Positions 37,384-46,696 of a DNA stretch of 49,457 bases are shown piece by piece. Source of the DNA: Candidatus Ozemobacteraceae bacterium (lineage in GTDB: Bacteria; Muiribacteriota; Ozemobacteria; Ozemobacterales; Ozemobacteraceae); assembly GCA_035373905.1 (NCBI GenBank), contig DAOSOK010000016.1, forward strand, positions 64,811-114,267. Reading direction: 5' to 3'. Within the stretch, counting starts at the first letter, position 1. Each line of letters begins with the position of its first letter. The position numbers and the translations under genes are program-made. Below the pieces are notes generated by a model, which saw only the letters and a list, made by a program, of their open reading frames with translations, had not been told where the DNA came from and did not search any database.

Positions 37384-38364
37384 TTATTTGCCGATCGAGA
37401 TGAAGAACAGCAGGGCGCCCACGCCGATGATGAAGTAGAAGAGCTGGACGATGCAGCCGGAGGCGTCTTCCGACTGTGACGCCTCGCTGCTCGAATAGCC
37501 GTAGTCGGGCGATTTGCCGACTTTTCGCGAGGGCGCATTTCTGCGCGAACCGAGTTCGTTGCCGCATCCGAGACAGTAAATATAGTCTGATTTGTTTTTC
37601 TTCTGGCATTTCGGGCATCGGATCGTGTTCGAGTCGGCTTCCGGGGCTGGCGTCTCTTTCGGAATGAGGTTCGTCTGTGAGGCTTTGAACCTCTTCTTCT
37701 TGATCGCCTCTGCAGCCGCCTGGCGTTCGCGCGCCACGGGTTTTTCCGGAAGATCCGGCATGGCGTCGCTCCGGACGTCGGTGATCGTGAAGGAACTCTC
37801 GTTCGCCACCTCGACGTTGATCTGGTCCGCGAGTCCGTCCATGGTCGTGTCGAGAACCGACTGCATGGTCGATACGTCGACCTTCACCCCGGAAATCGGC
37901 TGGAAGAGGACGGTGGAGTCTTCGAGGGCGGTGCCGATGGGCGCGGAAGCGGCGAAGGCGTCGCTTCCGAGAGACGCGTCCTCCATGTCGGGATGGAACG
38001 TGTCTTCAAATATACTTTGTAATATATCGCTAAGTATATCCCAGTCGTGGGACAGAAGGCTGGGGATGACGAAGACGAACGGCTGGGGTTCGGACCGGAG
38101 GCCGAATTCCAGCCTGATGTCTCCGAGGATGCTCTTCGAGCATTTCAGGGAGGAAACGCCCTGGACCATGAACTTTTTGATCAGTTGGGGGACGTCGAGC
38201 GGGAGGGCCGACACGATGTGGACCTGGGACCGGTGAACGACTAGCCAGGAGGCGCCTGTCGACCCGTCGAAGGCGGAGGTCGATTCGTAGGCAAGCCGCA
38301 CTTCGTCGGCATTGCTGATCGAGAGAAGCGAACAGATTTTGTCTGGGAGCCTGTCGAGAATCAC
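37384..38364 (-). CDS. Tail-anchored zinc-ribbon protein of unknown function
   Basis: The start is a GTG at 38364 (AGGAGA upstream) overlapping the stop of the preceding gene by GTGA, giving 326 residues. The N-terminal ~180 residues are a mixed alpha/beta region of unknown family (VILDRLPDKICSLLSIS, SWLVVHRSQVHIVSAL). A zinc ribbon (CPKCQKKNKSDYIYCLGCG) lies near residue 265, and a C-terminal membrane helix (CIVQLFYFIIGVGALLFFIS) anchors it. The stretch DILSDILQSIF is encoded by AT-rich codons with three ATA. It follows cheW and another membrane protein in one unit. Confidence 0.65.
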   Translation of the reverse strand: MILDRLPDKICSLLSISNADEVRLAYESTSAFDGSTGASWLVVHRSQVHIVSALPLDVPQLIKKFMVQGVSSLKCSKSILGDIRLEFGLRSEPQPFVFVIPSLLSHDWDILSDILQSIFEDTFHPDMEDASLGSDAFAASAPIGTALEDSTVLFQPISGVKVDVSTMQSVLDTTMDGLADQINVEVANESSFTITDVRSDAMPDLPEKPVARERQAAAEAIKKKRFKASQTNLIPKETPAPEADSNTIRCPKCQKKNKSDYIYCLGCGNELGSRRNAPSRKVGKSPDYGYSSSEASQSEDASGCIVQLFYFIIGVGALLFFISIGK

Positions 38365-39044
38365 CGGCCTTCTCCTGTGGGCGAAGTTCGAAGCCAGGGG
38401 AACGGACCTGTCAGGGTGATGATATCGGAAGCGATCGAGAGCCCGTATTCCGTCTGGGCGTTCAAATCGACGGGGACGCCAGCCGCTCCGTAGAGCCAGC
38501 GCTCGAGCCACGGAACGCCCACGCGCCGGAGGAACGGCTCCGGAACATCATACCCGACGAAGCGCATTCCTGCAATTCGGAATCCCCGGGCGGCGGATTC
38601 GAGCTGAAGAACCACGTTCAGTTTGCGCATCCAGAAGCCCGAGCCGTCAAGGACGATCGAGAGCGTGTCGGAGGAGAGAAACGCCCACGCCCTGTTCAGG
38701 ACAAATCCGGCCGCCGGCTTCACATCGATCTTCGCCAGGAGCAGGTTCAGTTCGGGAAGCGTCAGATCGAGCTTCATGACGGTGCCTTGCGCGGACGCCG
38801 CGGCGAGCTTGTCCTGGAGGCTCCAGCGGTCTTCACGGGTGATCTCGACGGGCCTGGGAAGATGCGCGTCGCGGGACGAGCTCCCGGAAAACTGCGGAAG
38901 GAAAAAGATCGCTGCGGCTACGAGGAGGGCGAGACAGGCAAGAGGAATCACGCATCCGCAGCCGACGCAGGAAAGGCAGCCCCGCCACGTCGTGCCGGAG
39001 TCGCTGCTCCTGACGATCAACGCTTTTCCCGGAGAAGGATTCAT
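38361..39044 (-). CDS. Membrane-anchored protein with a Cys-rich pre-membrane motif
   Basis: The 227-residue product has GCLSCVGCGCVIPLAC, a single membrane helix (LACLALLVAAAIFFLPQF), and an extracytoplasmic domain with LTLPELNLLLAKI and LRRVGVPWLERWLYGAAGVPVDL. The segment before the helix holds five cysteines. No family was recognised. It starts 1 bp after the cheW stop and overlaps the next gene, so the three are one transcriptional unit. Confidence 0.6.
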   Translation of the reverse strand: MNPSPGKALIVRSSDSGTTWRGCLSCVGCGCVIPLACLALLVAAAIFFLPQFSGSSSRDAHLPRPVEITREDRWSLQDKLAAASAQGTVMKLDLTLPELNLLLAKIDVKPAAGFVLNRAWAFLSSDTLSIVLDGSGFWMRKLNVVLQLESAARGFRIAGMRFVGYDVPEPFLRRVGVPWLERWLYGAAGVPVDLNAQTEYGLSIASDIITLTGPFPWLRTSPTGEGR

Positions 39045-39045
39045 G

Positions 39046-39522
39046 TCAGCTTTTCAGGCCGGCAAGCTGGTTCTGCTCGTCGAACGAGAGCAGTTTCTCA
39101 ATGTCGAGGAGAACGATAAGACGTTCTTCCAGCTTCGCCACGCCCTGAACATACTGGGAACCGATATTGTACGAAAAAACGTCGGGTGCGCGTTCGATCT
39201 GGTCGGAAAACAGGCGGATGACCTCCGAAACGTTGTCCACGACCATGCCGACGAGGTTGCGGTTGAAATCGACGATGAGGATCTTGGACTGGTGCTGGTC
39301 GGTCAGGGGGGGCAGATCGAACCGCTTCCTGAGATCGATGATGGGCACGATATGCCCGCGGAGATTGATGACGCCTTCGACGAAACTCGGCGCCTTCGGC
39401 ATTTTCCTGATGTCGGTCATCGCCTGGATTTCGCGGACCTTGGCGATGTTGAGCGCATACTCGTCGGTGCCGATGTAGAAACCGACGACCTGGATCTCCT
39501 GGCGGGTCTGTACCTTTTTCAT
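39046..39522 (-). CDS. cheW: CheW-domain chemotaxis coupling protein
   Basis: The 158-residue product is essentially one CheW domain: VVGFYIGTDEYALNIAKVREI, MPKAPSFVEGVINLRGHIVPIIDLRKRF, ILIVDFNRNLVGMVVDNVSEV and a C-terminal QGVAKLEERLIVLLDIEKLL. CheW couples chemoreceptors to CheA. No cheA or receptor is in the window, so the target may be elsewhere. I chose ATG 39522; upstream extension to 39606 adds unrelated sequence. Confidence 0.92.
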   Translation of the reverse strand: MKKVQTRQEIQVVGFYIGTDEYALNIAKVREIQAMTDIRKMPKAPSFVEGVINLRGHIVPIIDLRKRFDLPPLTDQHQSKILIVDFNRNLVGMVVDNVSEVIRLFSDQIERAPDVFSYNIGSQYVQGVAKLEERLIVLLDIEKLLSFDEQNQLAGLKS

Positions 39523-39627
39523 GATGCCGATTCTAGCATGCGGACGCAGGTGGCGCAAATCTTCCATCTCCAAATGGCGGCCCGTTTCTGCTATACTGAA
39601 AGACAATTTTCCGAACCCGGGGTGTCA

Positions 39628-40518
39628 ATGGATTATCTGCTGCATGCATACTCGCCGCGATACAAGATATTCCTCTCGATCGCGGACGTCACGGAAACCG
39701 CGAAACAGCTCGAAAAAATGCATCTTTCCGGGCCGACGGCGGGCCGATTCCTGGCCGAGGGGCTCGTCGCGGCGGCGCTTCTCTCGACGGAAATCTCCCA
39801 GACGGACGAACGGATTTCCTTCCAGCTCCAGGTCGACGGCCCTGTCGGCGGCTGCATGTTCGACGTCTCCACGAGCGGAAACATGCGGGGCTATACGCAC
39901 AAGAAGCTGTTCGACGAGTTCGACGGGGAAGACACGAGCGACATCCGCGGCATCATGGGCTCCTACGGCCGGCTGACGGTCATCAGGTCGAATCGACGGG
40001 GAGCCATCGACCAGCAACAGGTCCAGAACTGCCCGGCCGACGTGCGCTCGGCGCTGGCAAGCTATTACAACCTGATTCTGCGCCGGCCGGCGGCCGTCGA
40101 ACTCATTTCTCTCTCCAGAAATTCGATGGTGCATCGTGCCCTTGGCGCGCGTATCGAGCGCTCTTCGGATGGCAGCGTGGAAGAATTCATCCCTTTGCTC
40201 GAGAAGTTCAACGACCGGTCTGTTCGCGATCTGCTCGTCAACTCAGCGGATATCGCCGCCTACCAGAAGCTTCTCGGTCTCGACGACCTCCGCACGGTCA
40301 TGACGCGCGAACTCCGCTTCGGCTGCGGCTGCTCGTATGAAAAGGTCGTGGCCTCGGTCGGCATGCTCGGTGTCGTGGAACTTCGCGACATCGTCGAGAA
40401 GAAGGAAACCCAGACCGTCACCTGCCATTTCTGCGGGAATACCTACATCGTTACCCCCGAGGCGATCGCCGGCCTGATCGTCCAACTCTCGCGGAAAGAC
40501 GACGAGCCGACCCCGTGA
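39628..40518 (+). CDS. hslO: Redox-regulated chaperone Hsp33
   Basis: The ATG at 39628 gives 296 residues, the usual Hsp33 length. The C-terminal redox switch has FGCGCSYEKV (CxC) and CHFCGNTY (CxxC), the four zinc-binding cysteines. The N-terminal substrate-binding region includes GPTAGRFLAEGLVAAALL and QLQVDGPVGGCMFDVS. Hsp33 is activated by oxidative unfolding. A TATACT -10-like hexamer lies at 39592-39597. The cupin gene follows with a GTGA overlap. Confidence 0.96.
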   Translation: MDYLLHAYSPRYKIFLSIADVTETAKQLEKMHLSGPTAGRFLAEGLVAAALLSTEISQTDERISFQLQVDGPVGGCMFDVSTSGNMRGYTHKKLFDEFDGEDTSDIRGIMGSYGRLTVIRSNRRGAIDQQQVQNCPADVRSALASYYNLILRRPAAVELISLSRNSMVHRALGARIERSSDGSVEEFIPLLEKFNDRSVRDLLVNSADIAAYQKLLGLDDLRTVMTRELRFGCGCSYEKVVASVGMLGVVELRDIVEKKETQTVTCHFCGNTYIVTPEAIAGLIVQLSRKDDEPTP

Positions 40519-40913
40519 CCGACAAACTTCGCTCCTGGAAAAACGGCGATCGCCCCGACCTCCCCTGGGAGCGCTGTCGCCGTGATGAGCGCGGCGAGCT
40601 GAACCAGCTTCTCAGCGGCCCCGTCTGCCGCCACATCGGCGCCCTGACGCTTCGTGCGATCGACGGGGCCTGGCGCGGCAGGCACGTTCATCGGGTCAAG
40701 CGCGAAGAGTTCTTCGTCCTCTCCGGGCGAATAGAATTTATATGGCATGATACGGAAACCGGCGAGCGCGGCGGCGAATCGTTCGGCCCGGGAACCCGGC
40801 TGACGATTCTTCCCGGCCTCGCCCACGCCCTCCGCGCCCTCGAAGACGCCGTCATGATCGAGTTTTCCGAAACTCCCTACGACGAAGCAGACTCGGTCCC
40901 CTTCGATCTCTGA
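40515..40913 (+). CDS. Cupin-fold protein
   Basis: The 132-residue product, from a GTG overlapping the hslO stop, has a WRGRHVHRVKREEFFVLSGRIEFIW segment and a GPGTRLTILPGLAHALRA segment. These match the two cupin motifs (H-x-H...E and PG-x(2)-H), so a metal-binding cupin is likely. Substrate unknown. Tight coupling to hslO suggests a stress-related role, which is inference only. Confidence 0.75.
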   Translation: MTDKLRSWKNGDRPDLPWERCRRDERGELNQLLSGPVCRHIGALTLRAIDGAWRGRHVHRVKREEFFVLSGRIEFIWHDTETGERGGESFGPGTRLTILPGLAHALRALEDAVMIEFSETPYDEADSVPFDL

Positions 40914-40950
40914 GGTTCCGCTGACGAGGAATCCTGCATGAGAGACAGGT

Positions 40951-41045
40951 ATTGATTCTTGCGCAACAAAAGAGAATGGCGTATTCCCGTTCGTGCGCCG
41001 CGTGTCGATGCACGAAAGCCTCTCGTCCTTCGACGAGATCGGGGC
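40951..41045. repeat. Strongly decayed copy of the dispersed repeat
   Basis: ATTGATTCTTGCGC, then CCCGTTCGTGCGCCGCGTGTCGATGCACG and CTCGTCCTTCGACGAGATCGG follow the order and approximate spacing of the better copies, with many substitutions. It occupies much of the 255-bp gap between the cupin gene and the glutaredoxin-like gene. Confidence 0.45.
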
Positions 41046-41168
41046 CGTCCAGGACGTGCATGAAACTGAAAAGCCCCTGCTTCCGACCTCTGGGGGATCG
41101 CCTCGAGCGACGAATCAGGAAGGTGCTGAACCGATGCGAACGAGATCATGAGCAGAGAGAGGTCTGAT

Positions 41169-41630
41169 ATGGAGAAGACGTCCCGAAATGACATCCCGAT
41201 TTCACATCTTCTGCTGGCTGTGATGCAAAAATGGGTGAATAAAGCCATTCCCTTTCTCCTTGTGATGGCGATGGCCTGCGTCTGTATATATGCAGATATA
41301 GACCGCGAATCGACGAAGGTCAGGGCCGTGACGAATGGCGGAGTGGTTTTGTACAGACTGCGCGATCACGGGCCATGCGACAAAGCCAGGGAATACCTCC
41401 TCTCCCAGGGGGTCGTATTCCGGGAATTTGTCTTCGATGGCCAGCCCCTGCCCCTCATTGGCGCTCCCTCATGCCCGGCCTGTTTCCCCGTGATCCTCGT
41501 GGATGGCATCCGCATCAACGGATTCAGACCGAAAGCCATCAGAGCCGCCCTGGATGCGCAGAAGAGCCCCAGCGCCGCCGGGACGTTCTACGCCCAAAGC
41601 CTGTCTCTGATGGAGCAACTCGGACTGTGA
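41169..41630 (+). CDS. Membrane-tethered glutaredoxin-like protein
   Basis: The ATG at 41169 has AGAGAGG 6 nt upstream; a start at 41148 is less likely. The 153-residue product has one membrane helix (AIPFLLVMAMACVCIYADI) and a thioredoxin-fold domain with VVLYRLRDHGPCDKAREYLLSQGV (single redox Cys where glutaredoxins have CPxC or CGFS) and FPVILVDGIRINGFRPKAI. A further CPAC pair precedes the FPVILV strand. An extracytoplasmic thiol role is likely. It overlaps the hydrolase start (GTGA). Confidence 0.65.
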   Translation: MEKTSRNDIPISHLLLAVMQKWVNKAIPFLLVMAMACVCIYADIDRESTKVRAVTNGGVVLYRLRDHGPCDKAREYLLSQGVVFREFVFDGQPLPLIGAPSCPACFPVILVDGIRINGFRPKAIRAALDAQKSPSAAGTFYAQSLSLMEQLGL

Positions 41631-43126
41631 GGAATGTTCTGCGCAATAATACCGTGGCGGTGGTTCTTCCCCTCCTGTTTGCATTCGTAGGAATATTCAT
41701 TCGGGAAATGCTGCCGAAGTCCCCGTTTCACACATTTCTGCCGGGACCGTCCAGTTCCTGGGGAACGAGGCCCGGAAGCCCCGCTCATCCTTTGTTTTTG
41801 CATATTCAGGTGTCGGATGCCGATGCAGCGCCGCGACTGCACGTCGTCACCTTCAGACCCGAGCCGGGCGGACGGCCCCGGCCGGAATACGCCGGCCCCG
41901 CGGATCATGTCCGGACGAGCGGGAATCGTCTGAACTTCAGGATAAGCACGGAAGGAGTTTCGTTTTCCGGAACCATTTCATCGGGAACCCTTTCGGGAAC
42001 ATGGACCAATGCTGATTCATCGTCTTTCCCGGTGATCATGGATGTCGTTGCTCCTCCTCCGTTCCTTTACACGCACCAGCAGCCCCGGCCCCCGTTTCCG
42101 TATATCGCCGAAGAAGTGACGGTTTCCGGAGGGTTGTTCCGTCCTCGCCTGTCAGGAACCCTCACCCGCCCTGCCGCGCCCGGGTCTTTTCCTGCCGTTC
42201 TGCTTCTTTCCGGGCAGGGACCCGAGGGACGGGATGCGGAAAATCAGTTTCATCGTCCGTTCCTCGTCTGGGCGGATCATCTGACCCGGATGGGCATGGT
42301 GGTTCTCCGATGTGATGATCGCGGCGTGGGTCTTTCGGAAGGCGACTTCAATGCCGCCACGACCGCCGACTTTGCGGCTGATGCCAGGATGTGCCTGGAT
42401 TTTCTGAAAGCGCGACCCGAAGTTCATTCCGGGCGAATCGGAATGCTCGGCCACAGTGAAGGAGGTCTTGTCGCTGCCACGGTAGCTGCCGAAAGCCCGG
42501 ATGTCGGTTTCATCGTGCTGCTCGCCCCGCCGGTTTGTCCGATGAAGGAGATATGGAAGCACCAGTTTGGAGTGATGGCCCGCCGAAACGGCCTGGACGC
42601 GCGGACGGAGAAGCTGGGCGAAGAATTCATCGAAGGGGCCTGGCGGAATCTTGCGGCTAATTCCGCGACCTATTGGGGGCGGAACTCCTTCCGTAACTAT
42701 TTTATTGAATATATGAACGGCATTCCGGAAAAAGACCGTCGTCTCCTCGGGTTTCCCGCGAACGAACAGGATGAGGCAGCCATAGAAAAGGAATTGAACG
42801 TCTGGTGCACGCCCTGGAAGTATTTCATAACGAGGTTCGATGCCGCCGATGCCTACAACAGGGTTGCCTGTCCCGTGCTCGGCGTTTTTGCCGGGCTCGA
42901 CGAGCAGATTCTTCCGAAGCCGAACGCCGAACTTCTCGAAACCCTCCTGAAAACGGGACGAAATCCGCCGCTCCGGCTTCACGTCTTCCCGGACCTGGAG
43001 CACGGGATGCGCAGGCCGATCAACTATAACGCGGCTTCATATCCCCTTTCGGAAACAGTGGCGATAGAAGTTCTCGAACTCGTTTCCTCCTGGATAACGT
43101 CTCTGCCGGAGAAGGCGCAATATTGA
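41627..43126 (+). CDS. Signal-anchored alpha/beta hydrolase (serine esterase/aminopeptidase-like)
   Basis: From a GTG at 41627 the product is 499 residues with an N-terminal membrane anchor (TVAVVLPLLFAFVGIFI). A beta-rich region (about 50-160) precedes an alpha/beta-hydrolase domain with AVLLLSGQGPEGRD, MVVLRCDDRGVGLS, the nucleophile elbow GMLGHSEGG and late acid/His elements GLDEQILP and PDLEHGMRR. This matches dienelactone-hydrolase-like secreted esterases of the YqiA/BAAT type. Its stop codon lies in the first bases of the dispersed repeat, so the last residues (QY) may derive from it. Confidence 0.75.
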   Translation: MRNVLRNNTVAVVLPLLFAFVGIFIREMLPKSPFHTFLPGPSSSWGTRPGSPAHPLFLHIQVSDADAAPRLHVVTFRPEPGGRPRPEYAGPADHVRTSGNRLNFRISTEGVSFSGTISSGTLSGTWTNADSSSFPVIMDVVAPPPFLYTHQQPRPPFPYIAEEVTVSGGLFRPRLSGTLTRPAAPGSFPAVLLLSGQGPEGRDAENQFHRPFLVWADHLTRMGMVVLRCDDRGVGLSEGDFNAATTADFAADARMCLDFLKARPEVHSGRIGMLGHSEGGLVAATVAAESPDVGFIVLLAPPVCPMKEIWKHQFGVMARRNGLDARTEKLGEEFIEGAWRNLAANSATYWGRNSFRNYFIEYMNGIPEKDRRLLGFPANEQDEAAIEKELNVWCTPWKYFITRFDAADAYNRVACPVLGVFAGLDEQILPKPNAELLETLLKTGRNPPLRLHVFPDLEHGMRRPINYNAASYPLSETVAIEVLELVSSWITSLPEKAQY

Positions 43127-43266
43127 TTCCTGCAGACTGAAAGCCACCCGTACGCCCTGAGCCTGTCGAAGGGCGAAATGAGGAAACATCTGCAAGTGGC
43201 TGTTCCTGCTTCGACGAACTCAGCACGAACGGAGACACGAAGCTGGTTTTTGATATGCAGGACTCA
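43121..43266 (+). repeat. Dispersed ~145-bp palindromic repeat, copy 2
   Basis: This begins TATTGATTCCTGCAG and ends TTTTTGATATGCAGGACTC, in the same orientation as the copy at 47995-48145 and opposite to the one at 2345-2491. Inverted arms lie near 43148-43172 and 43208-43232. It supplies the stop codon of the upstream hydrolase gene and ends about 30 bp before the convergent histidine kinase gene. Confidence 0.85.
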
Positions 43267-43295
43267 CGAAGACGGGAAGAATCTGGCTTCGCGCG

Positions 43296-45704
43296 TCATG
43301 CGTCGAGCGTTTCCCTGACTTTGTCTGCCAGTTCCTTGAGGGAAAACGGCTTCGAAATGAACTTCACGCCTTCGTCCAAGATGGCCTGGCGCGCGATGAC
43401 GTCGGAGGTATAGCCTGACATATAGATATGTTTCAGCCCGGGCATGAATTCGAGAATCCGTTCCGACAGCTCTTTCCCGTTCGTGCCCGGCATGACGACG
43501 TCGGTGAGGAGAAGATCGATGTTCCTGTCATACTCCCTGGCGAGCTTCATCGCCTGTTCGGGATTTTCGGCCGATAACACACGGTAGCCGAGGTTTTCGA
43601 GCATCTTCCTGGTGAGATGCAGGACCGTGGCCTCGTCTTCCACGACCAGGATCGTCTCGCGGCCTCCGACCGGCCGTGCTTCCTCGACGATCCCCGGAGA
43701 TTCCTTCGCCTCGATCCTGTGGCGGGGAAGATGAATCCTGAACGTGGAGCCGATTCCCGGATCGCTGCAGACATTGATGAAACCGCCGTTCTGCTTGACG
43801 ATACCGTAGACGGTGGAGAGGCCGAGGCCGGTTCCCCTGCCCTCTTTCTTGGTCGTGAAGAACGGGTCGAATATTTTGGGCAGGAGATCATGCGCTATTC
43901 CACAGCCATTGTCTGCCACTGACAGCTGGACGTAGTCCCCCGGCACGCATTCCGGTGAATCGGCGCAATACGCTTCATCGCACCGGACGTTCAACGTCTC
44001 GATGGTGATCGTCCCTGTCCTGCTGATCGCATCGCGGGCGTTCACCGTGAGATTCGCGAGAATCTGATCGATCTGGGACGGGTCGATCCGGACCATCCAG
44101 AGCTCGTGTCCCGGCCTCCAGACGAGATTGATGTTCTCTCCGATGAGCCGCTGAAGCATGCTGAGAACGCCGGCGACGGCATCGTTCAGGCCGAGAACCC
44201 TGGGGTTGATGTTCTGTTTGCGGGCAAACGCAAGCAATTGCCGGGTCAGATTGGCCGAGCGCCTTCCGGCGGCGAGGATGTCCTGAAGGGGTTGCCGCAG
44301 GGGAGCGTCGGGGCCGAGTTCGCGAAGCGCAAGATCGGTGTTGCCGATGATGACGCTCAGCATGTTGTTGAAGTCGTGAGCGACACCGCCGGCAAGCTGG
44401 CCGACGGCGTCAAGTTTCTGGGAATGGAACAACTGCTCCTGTAGTTTCTGGCGTTCCAGCGCCTCGATCTTGGTGCCGGTGATGTCGCGCGCGATGCCCA
44501 TGAAACCGCTGATTTTTCCCTGAGAGTCGCGCAGGGCGGACATTCTGCAGGAATACCAGAGCGTTGCCCCGTCCTTGCGCATGACCCGTAGCTCAGGGCT
44601 TTCCACGGATGTTCCCGTCGTCGGAATCCGATTGAGCATATCACGGTATGGGACGATGTCGTCCGGATGAAGATACCGTTCGAGGGGCTTACCGACGGCT
44701 TGGGATGGCGGTTCCCCCATGTGATCCCGCCAGTTCGGCGAAAGATAGGTCACCACTCCTTCCGGCGTCAGGGCGAATATCAGATCGGTAGCGTTCTCGA
44801 CCAATCCGCGAAAACGTTGTTCGCTCTGCCGGAGGGCTTCTTCCGCCTTCTTGCGGGCCGTGATATCAGTGTGCAGGCCTACCAGGCCGATGACGCGGCC
44901 TTCCGGACTCAGAATGGAATAGGCCCGTACGAAAACATCGAGAATCGACCCATCCCTTCCGAGCATTTTGGTTTCTTCCTGGATGCTTCCGCCCGCCATA
45001 ATCGTCTCGAAAACCCGGTTTCCCATGTCTTTATCCAGGTAAACGGTTTCGGGCGGATGTTCCCCGACGTTCCCGAGCAGGCGGTCCAGCGCCTCGTTCT
45101 GGTAATAATGAGTGCCGTCGGGCCTGGAAATGCCGATGGCGTCCGTAGAGTGTTCCACCAAATTTCGGAACAGGTGGAGTTCCTCCTCCGTTTTCTTTCG
45201 CTGTCTTATATCAAGTGATATATTCGCGAGATACCGCTGTCCAGCCTCGGGCCCGCTGATGACGAACGTCACGGCATGCACGTCGATCAGGTCGCGGGTT
45301 TTCAGGTTGAGATACTGCAGCTCCCCCTCCCAGCACCCGTTTTCAAGGGTGGACGGAATGATTTCTTTCGCCGCCAGATCTTTCAGGTGATCTGGAATCA
45401 CCTGCATGAAGTTCGTGGTCGCCACGGCCTCGGGATCGATACCCAGCATGTTCGCCCCGGCGTCGTTGAGGAAGACCATCGTCCCGTCGGGAAGTGCGAG
45501 ATTGATGAGTTCGCTGCTGTGCCTGACGATTTCCGCCAGCAACCCTTCATCGCATTGCTGATACCCATTCCTGCCGTCCTGTCCCCCGGAAGCCGGCGGT
45601 TGCGTGGCGCCTCCGGATTCCACGCGTTCAAGCTCCCGGATGCGCTGCTTCAGCCGGATGTTTTCCTGAAGCAGCTCCTGGATCGTTTCGGATGGTGTTG
45701 TCAC
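43296..45704 (-). CDS. Hybrid sensor histidine kinase (three PAS domains, HisKA/HATPase, receiver)
   Basis: A GTG at 45704 with GGAGG upstream gives 802 residues. After a short coiled-coil start (QELLQENIRLKQRIRELE) come three PAS/PAC modules (about 50-165, 180-290 and 305-420, each ending in an LxDI-x-R/K-type motif). A HisKA domain follows with phospho-acceptor VAHDFNNML, then an HATPase (NLTVNARDA, DNGCGI, GTGLGL). A C-terminal receiver has VVEDEAT, LLTDVVMPG and SKPF. No membrane helix is visible, so it is probably soluble. No output response regulator is adjacent. Confidence 0.95.
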   Translation of the reverse strand: MTTPSETIQELLQENIRLKQRIRELERVESGGATQPPASGGQDGRNGYQQCDEGLLAEIVRHSSELINLALPDGTMVFLNDAGANMLGIDPEAVATTNFMQVIPDHLKDLAAKEIIPSTLENGCWEGELQYLNLKTRDLIDVHAVTFVISGPEAGQRYLANISLDIRQRKKTEEELHLFRNLVEHSTDAIGISRPDGTHYYQNEALDRLLGNVGEHPPETVYLDKDMGNRVFETIMAGGSIQEETKMLGRDGSILDVFVRAYSILSPEGRVIGLVGLHTDITARKKAEEALRQSEQRFRGLVENATDLIFALTPEGVVTYLSPNWRDHMGEPPSQAVGKPLERYLHPDDIVPYRDMLNRIPTTGTSVESPELRVMRKDGATLWYSCRMSALRDSQGKISGFMGIARDITGTKIEALERQKLQEQLFHSQKLDAVGQLAGGVAHDFNNMLSVIIGNTDLALRELGPDAPLRQPLQDILAAGRRSANLTRQLLAFARKQNINPRVLGLNDAVAGVLSMLQRLIGENINLVWRPGHELWMVRIDPSQIDQILANLTVNARDAISRTGTITIETLNVRCDEAYCADSPECVPGDYVQLSVADNGCGIAHDLLPKIFDPFFTTKKEGRGTGLGLSTVYGIVKQNGGFINVCSDPGIGSTFRIHLPRHRIEAKESPGIVEEARPVGGRETILVVEDEATVLHLTRKMLENLGYRVLSAENPEQAMKLAREYDRNIDLLLTDVVMPGTNGKELSERILEFMPGLKHIYMSGYTSDVIARQAILDEGVKFISKPFSLKELADKVRETLDA

Positions 45705-45742
45705 GCGATCCTCCCGTTCTGAAATAGACGGGCGCCGAACGT

Positions 45743-46162
45743 TCAGTGGCCTTCGGCGTGGTGCTTGAGGTCTTCGGAGCCGAAGGCGAGGGGGAGAAGC
45801 GCCTTCACGGTGGTTTTCTTCACCTTGCGGTGGCGGTTGATCAGGAGGACGTCGGCGTTCGGGGCGAGCTCGGCGAGCACCTGGCGGCAGGCGCCGCACG
45901 GCGAGATGAAATCGTCGGTATCGACGAAAATGGCGATGCGCTTGAATTCGTGCTTTCCCCGGGCGATTGCGGCAAACAGCGCGGTTCTCTCGGCGCAGTT
46001 GGTCAGGCCGTAGCTGGCGTTCTCGACGTTGCAGCCGAGGATGATCTCGCCGTCGGCGCACTCGAGGGCCGCCCCGACCTGAAACTTCGAATAGGGCGCA
46101 TACGCCTTCTTGCTCGCCTCGATCGCCTTCTCGACCAGGACCGCATCATGCTGGCTCTTCAT
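45743..46162 (-). CDS. cdd: Cytidine deaminase
   Basis: This zinc-dependent enzyme deaminates cytidine/deoxycytidine in pyrimidine salvage. The 139-residue product, full length for the homotetrameric type, has APYSKFQVGAAL, the catalytic NCAERTA (Cys, Glu) and SPCGACRQVL (zinc-binding PCxxC). It lies 38 bp upstream of the histidine kinase gene on the same strand and downstream of the rpsI terminator. Confidence 0.95.
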   Translation of the reverse strand: MKSQHDAVLVEKAIEASKKAYAPYSKFQVGAALECADGEIILGCNVENASYGLTNCAERTALFAAIARGKHEFKRIAIFVDTDDFISPCGACRQVLAELAPNADVLLINRHRKVKKTTVKALLPLAFGSEDLKHHAEGH

Positions 46163-46239
46163 TCAATATCTCCCATGAAAATTCTTGTATCAGGCATAGT
46201 ATCATATACCCCGCAAGGACACGAAGTTCCAAAGGGGGC

Positions 46240-46271
46240 AAAAAGGGGGGCCGAGAACCGACCCCCCTTTT
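46240..46271 (-). terminator. Rho-independent terminator after rpsI
   Basis: On the minus strand a stem of six G-C and four A-T pairs (AAAAGGGGGG with CCCCCCTTTT) with an 11-nt loop is followed by a T run. It lies 19 bp after the rpsI stop and separates the ribosomal protein operon from cdd. Confidence 0.85.
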
Positions 46272-46289
46272 GGAAACGCCGAGAAATGA

Positions 46290-46682
46290 TCAGCGCTTGG
46301 AGAACTGCGGCCGTTTGCGGGCTTTCTTGAGGCCGTATTTCTTGCGCTCGCGCATGCGCGGGTCGCGGGTCAGGAGGCCGTTCTTGCGCAGCGGGCTGCG
46401 GAACTCCTCGTTGAACTTCACGAGCGCGCGGGCGATGCCGTGGCGAAGCGCGCCGGCCTGGCCGGAGCTGCCGCCGCCGCGGATGTTGGCGATGACGTTG
46501 AATCTGCCCTGGGTTTCGGTGACCGTCATGGGCTGCATGATGATCTTGCGGGTCAGGGGCAGCGGGAAGTAGGACTCGAACGGGCGGGCGTTGACGACGA
46601 TCTTGCCGTCGCCCTTCACGATGCGAACGCGGGCCGTGGCGGTCTTGCGGCGGCCGGTTCCCCAGAAATTGGCTTCAGCCAT
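46290..46682 (-). CDS. rpsI: 30S ribosomal protein S9
   Basis: The 130-residue product has the S9 hallmarks GTGRRKTATARVRIVKG, the RGGGSSGQAGALRHGIARAL core and the basic C-terminal tail ending KARKRPQFSKR that reaches the P site. It starts 14 bp after rplM, in the conserved rplM-rpsI order. Confidence 0.98.
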   Translation of the reverse strand: MAEANFWGTGRRKTATARVRIVKGDGKIVVNARPFESYFPLPLTRKIIMQPMTVTETQGRFNVIANIRGGGSSGQAGALRHGIARALVKFNEEFRSPLRKNGLLTRDPRMRERKKYGLKKARKRPQFSKR

Positions 46683-46696
46683 TGGTCAATTCCTCC

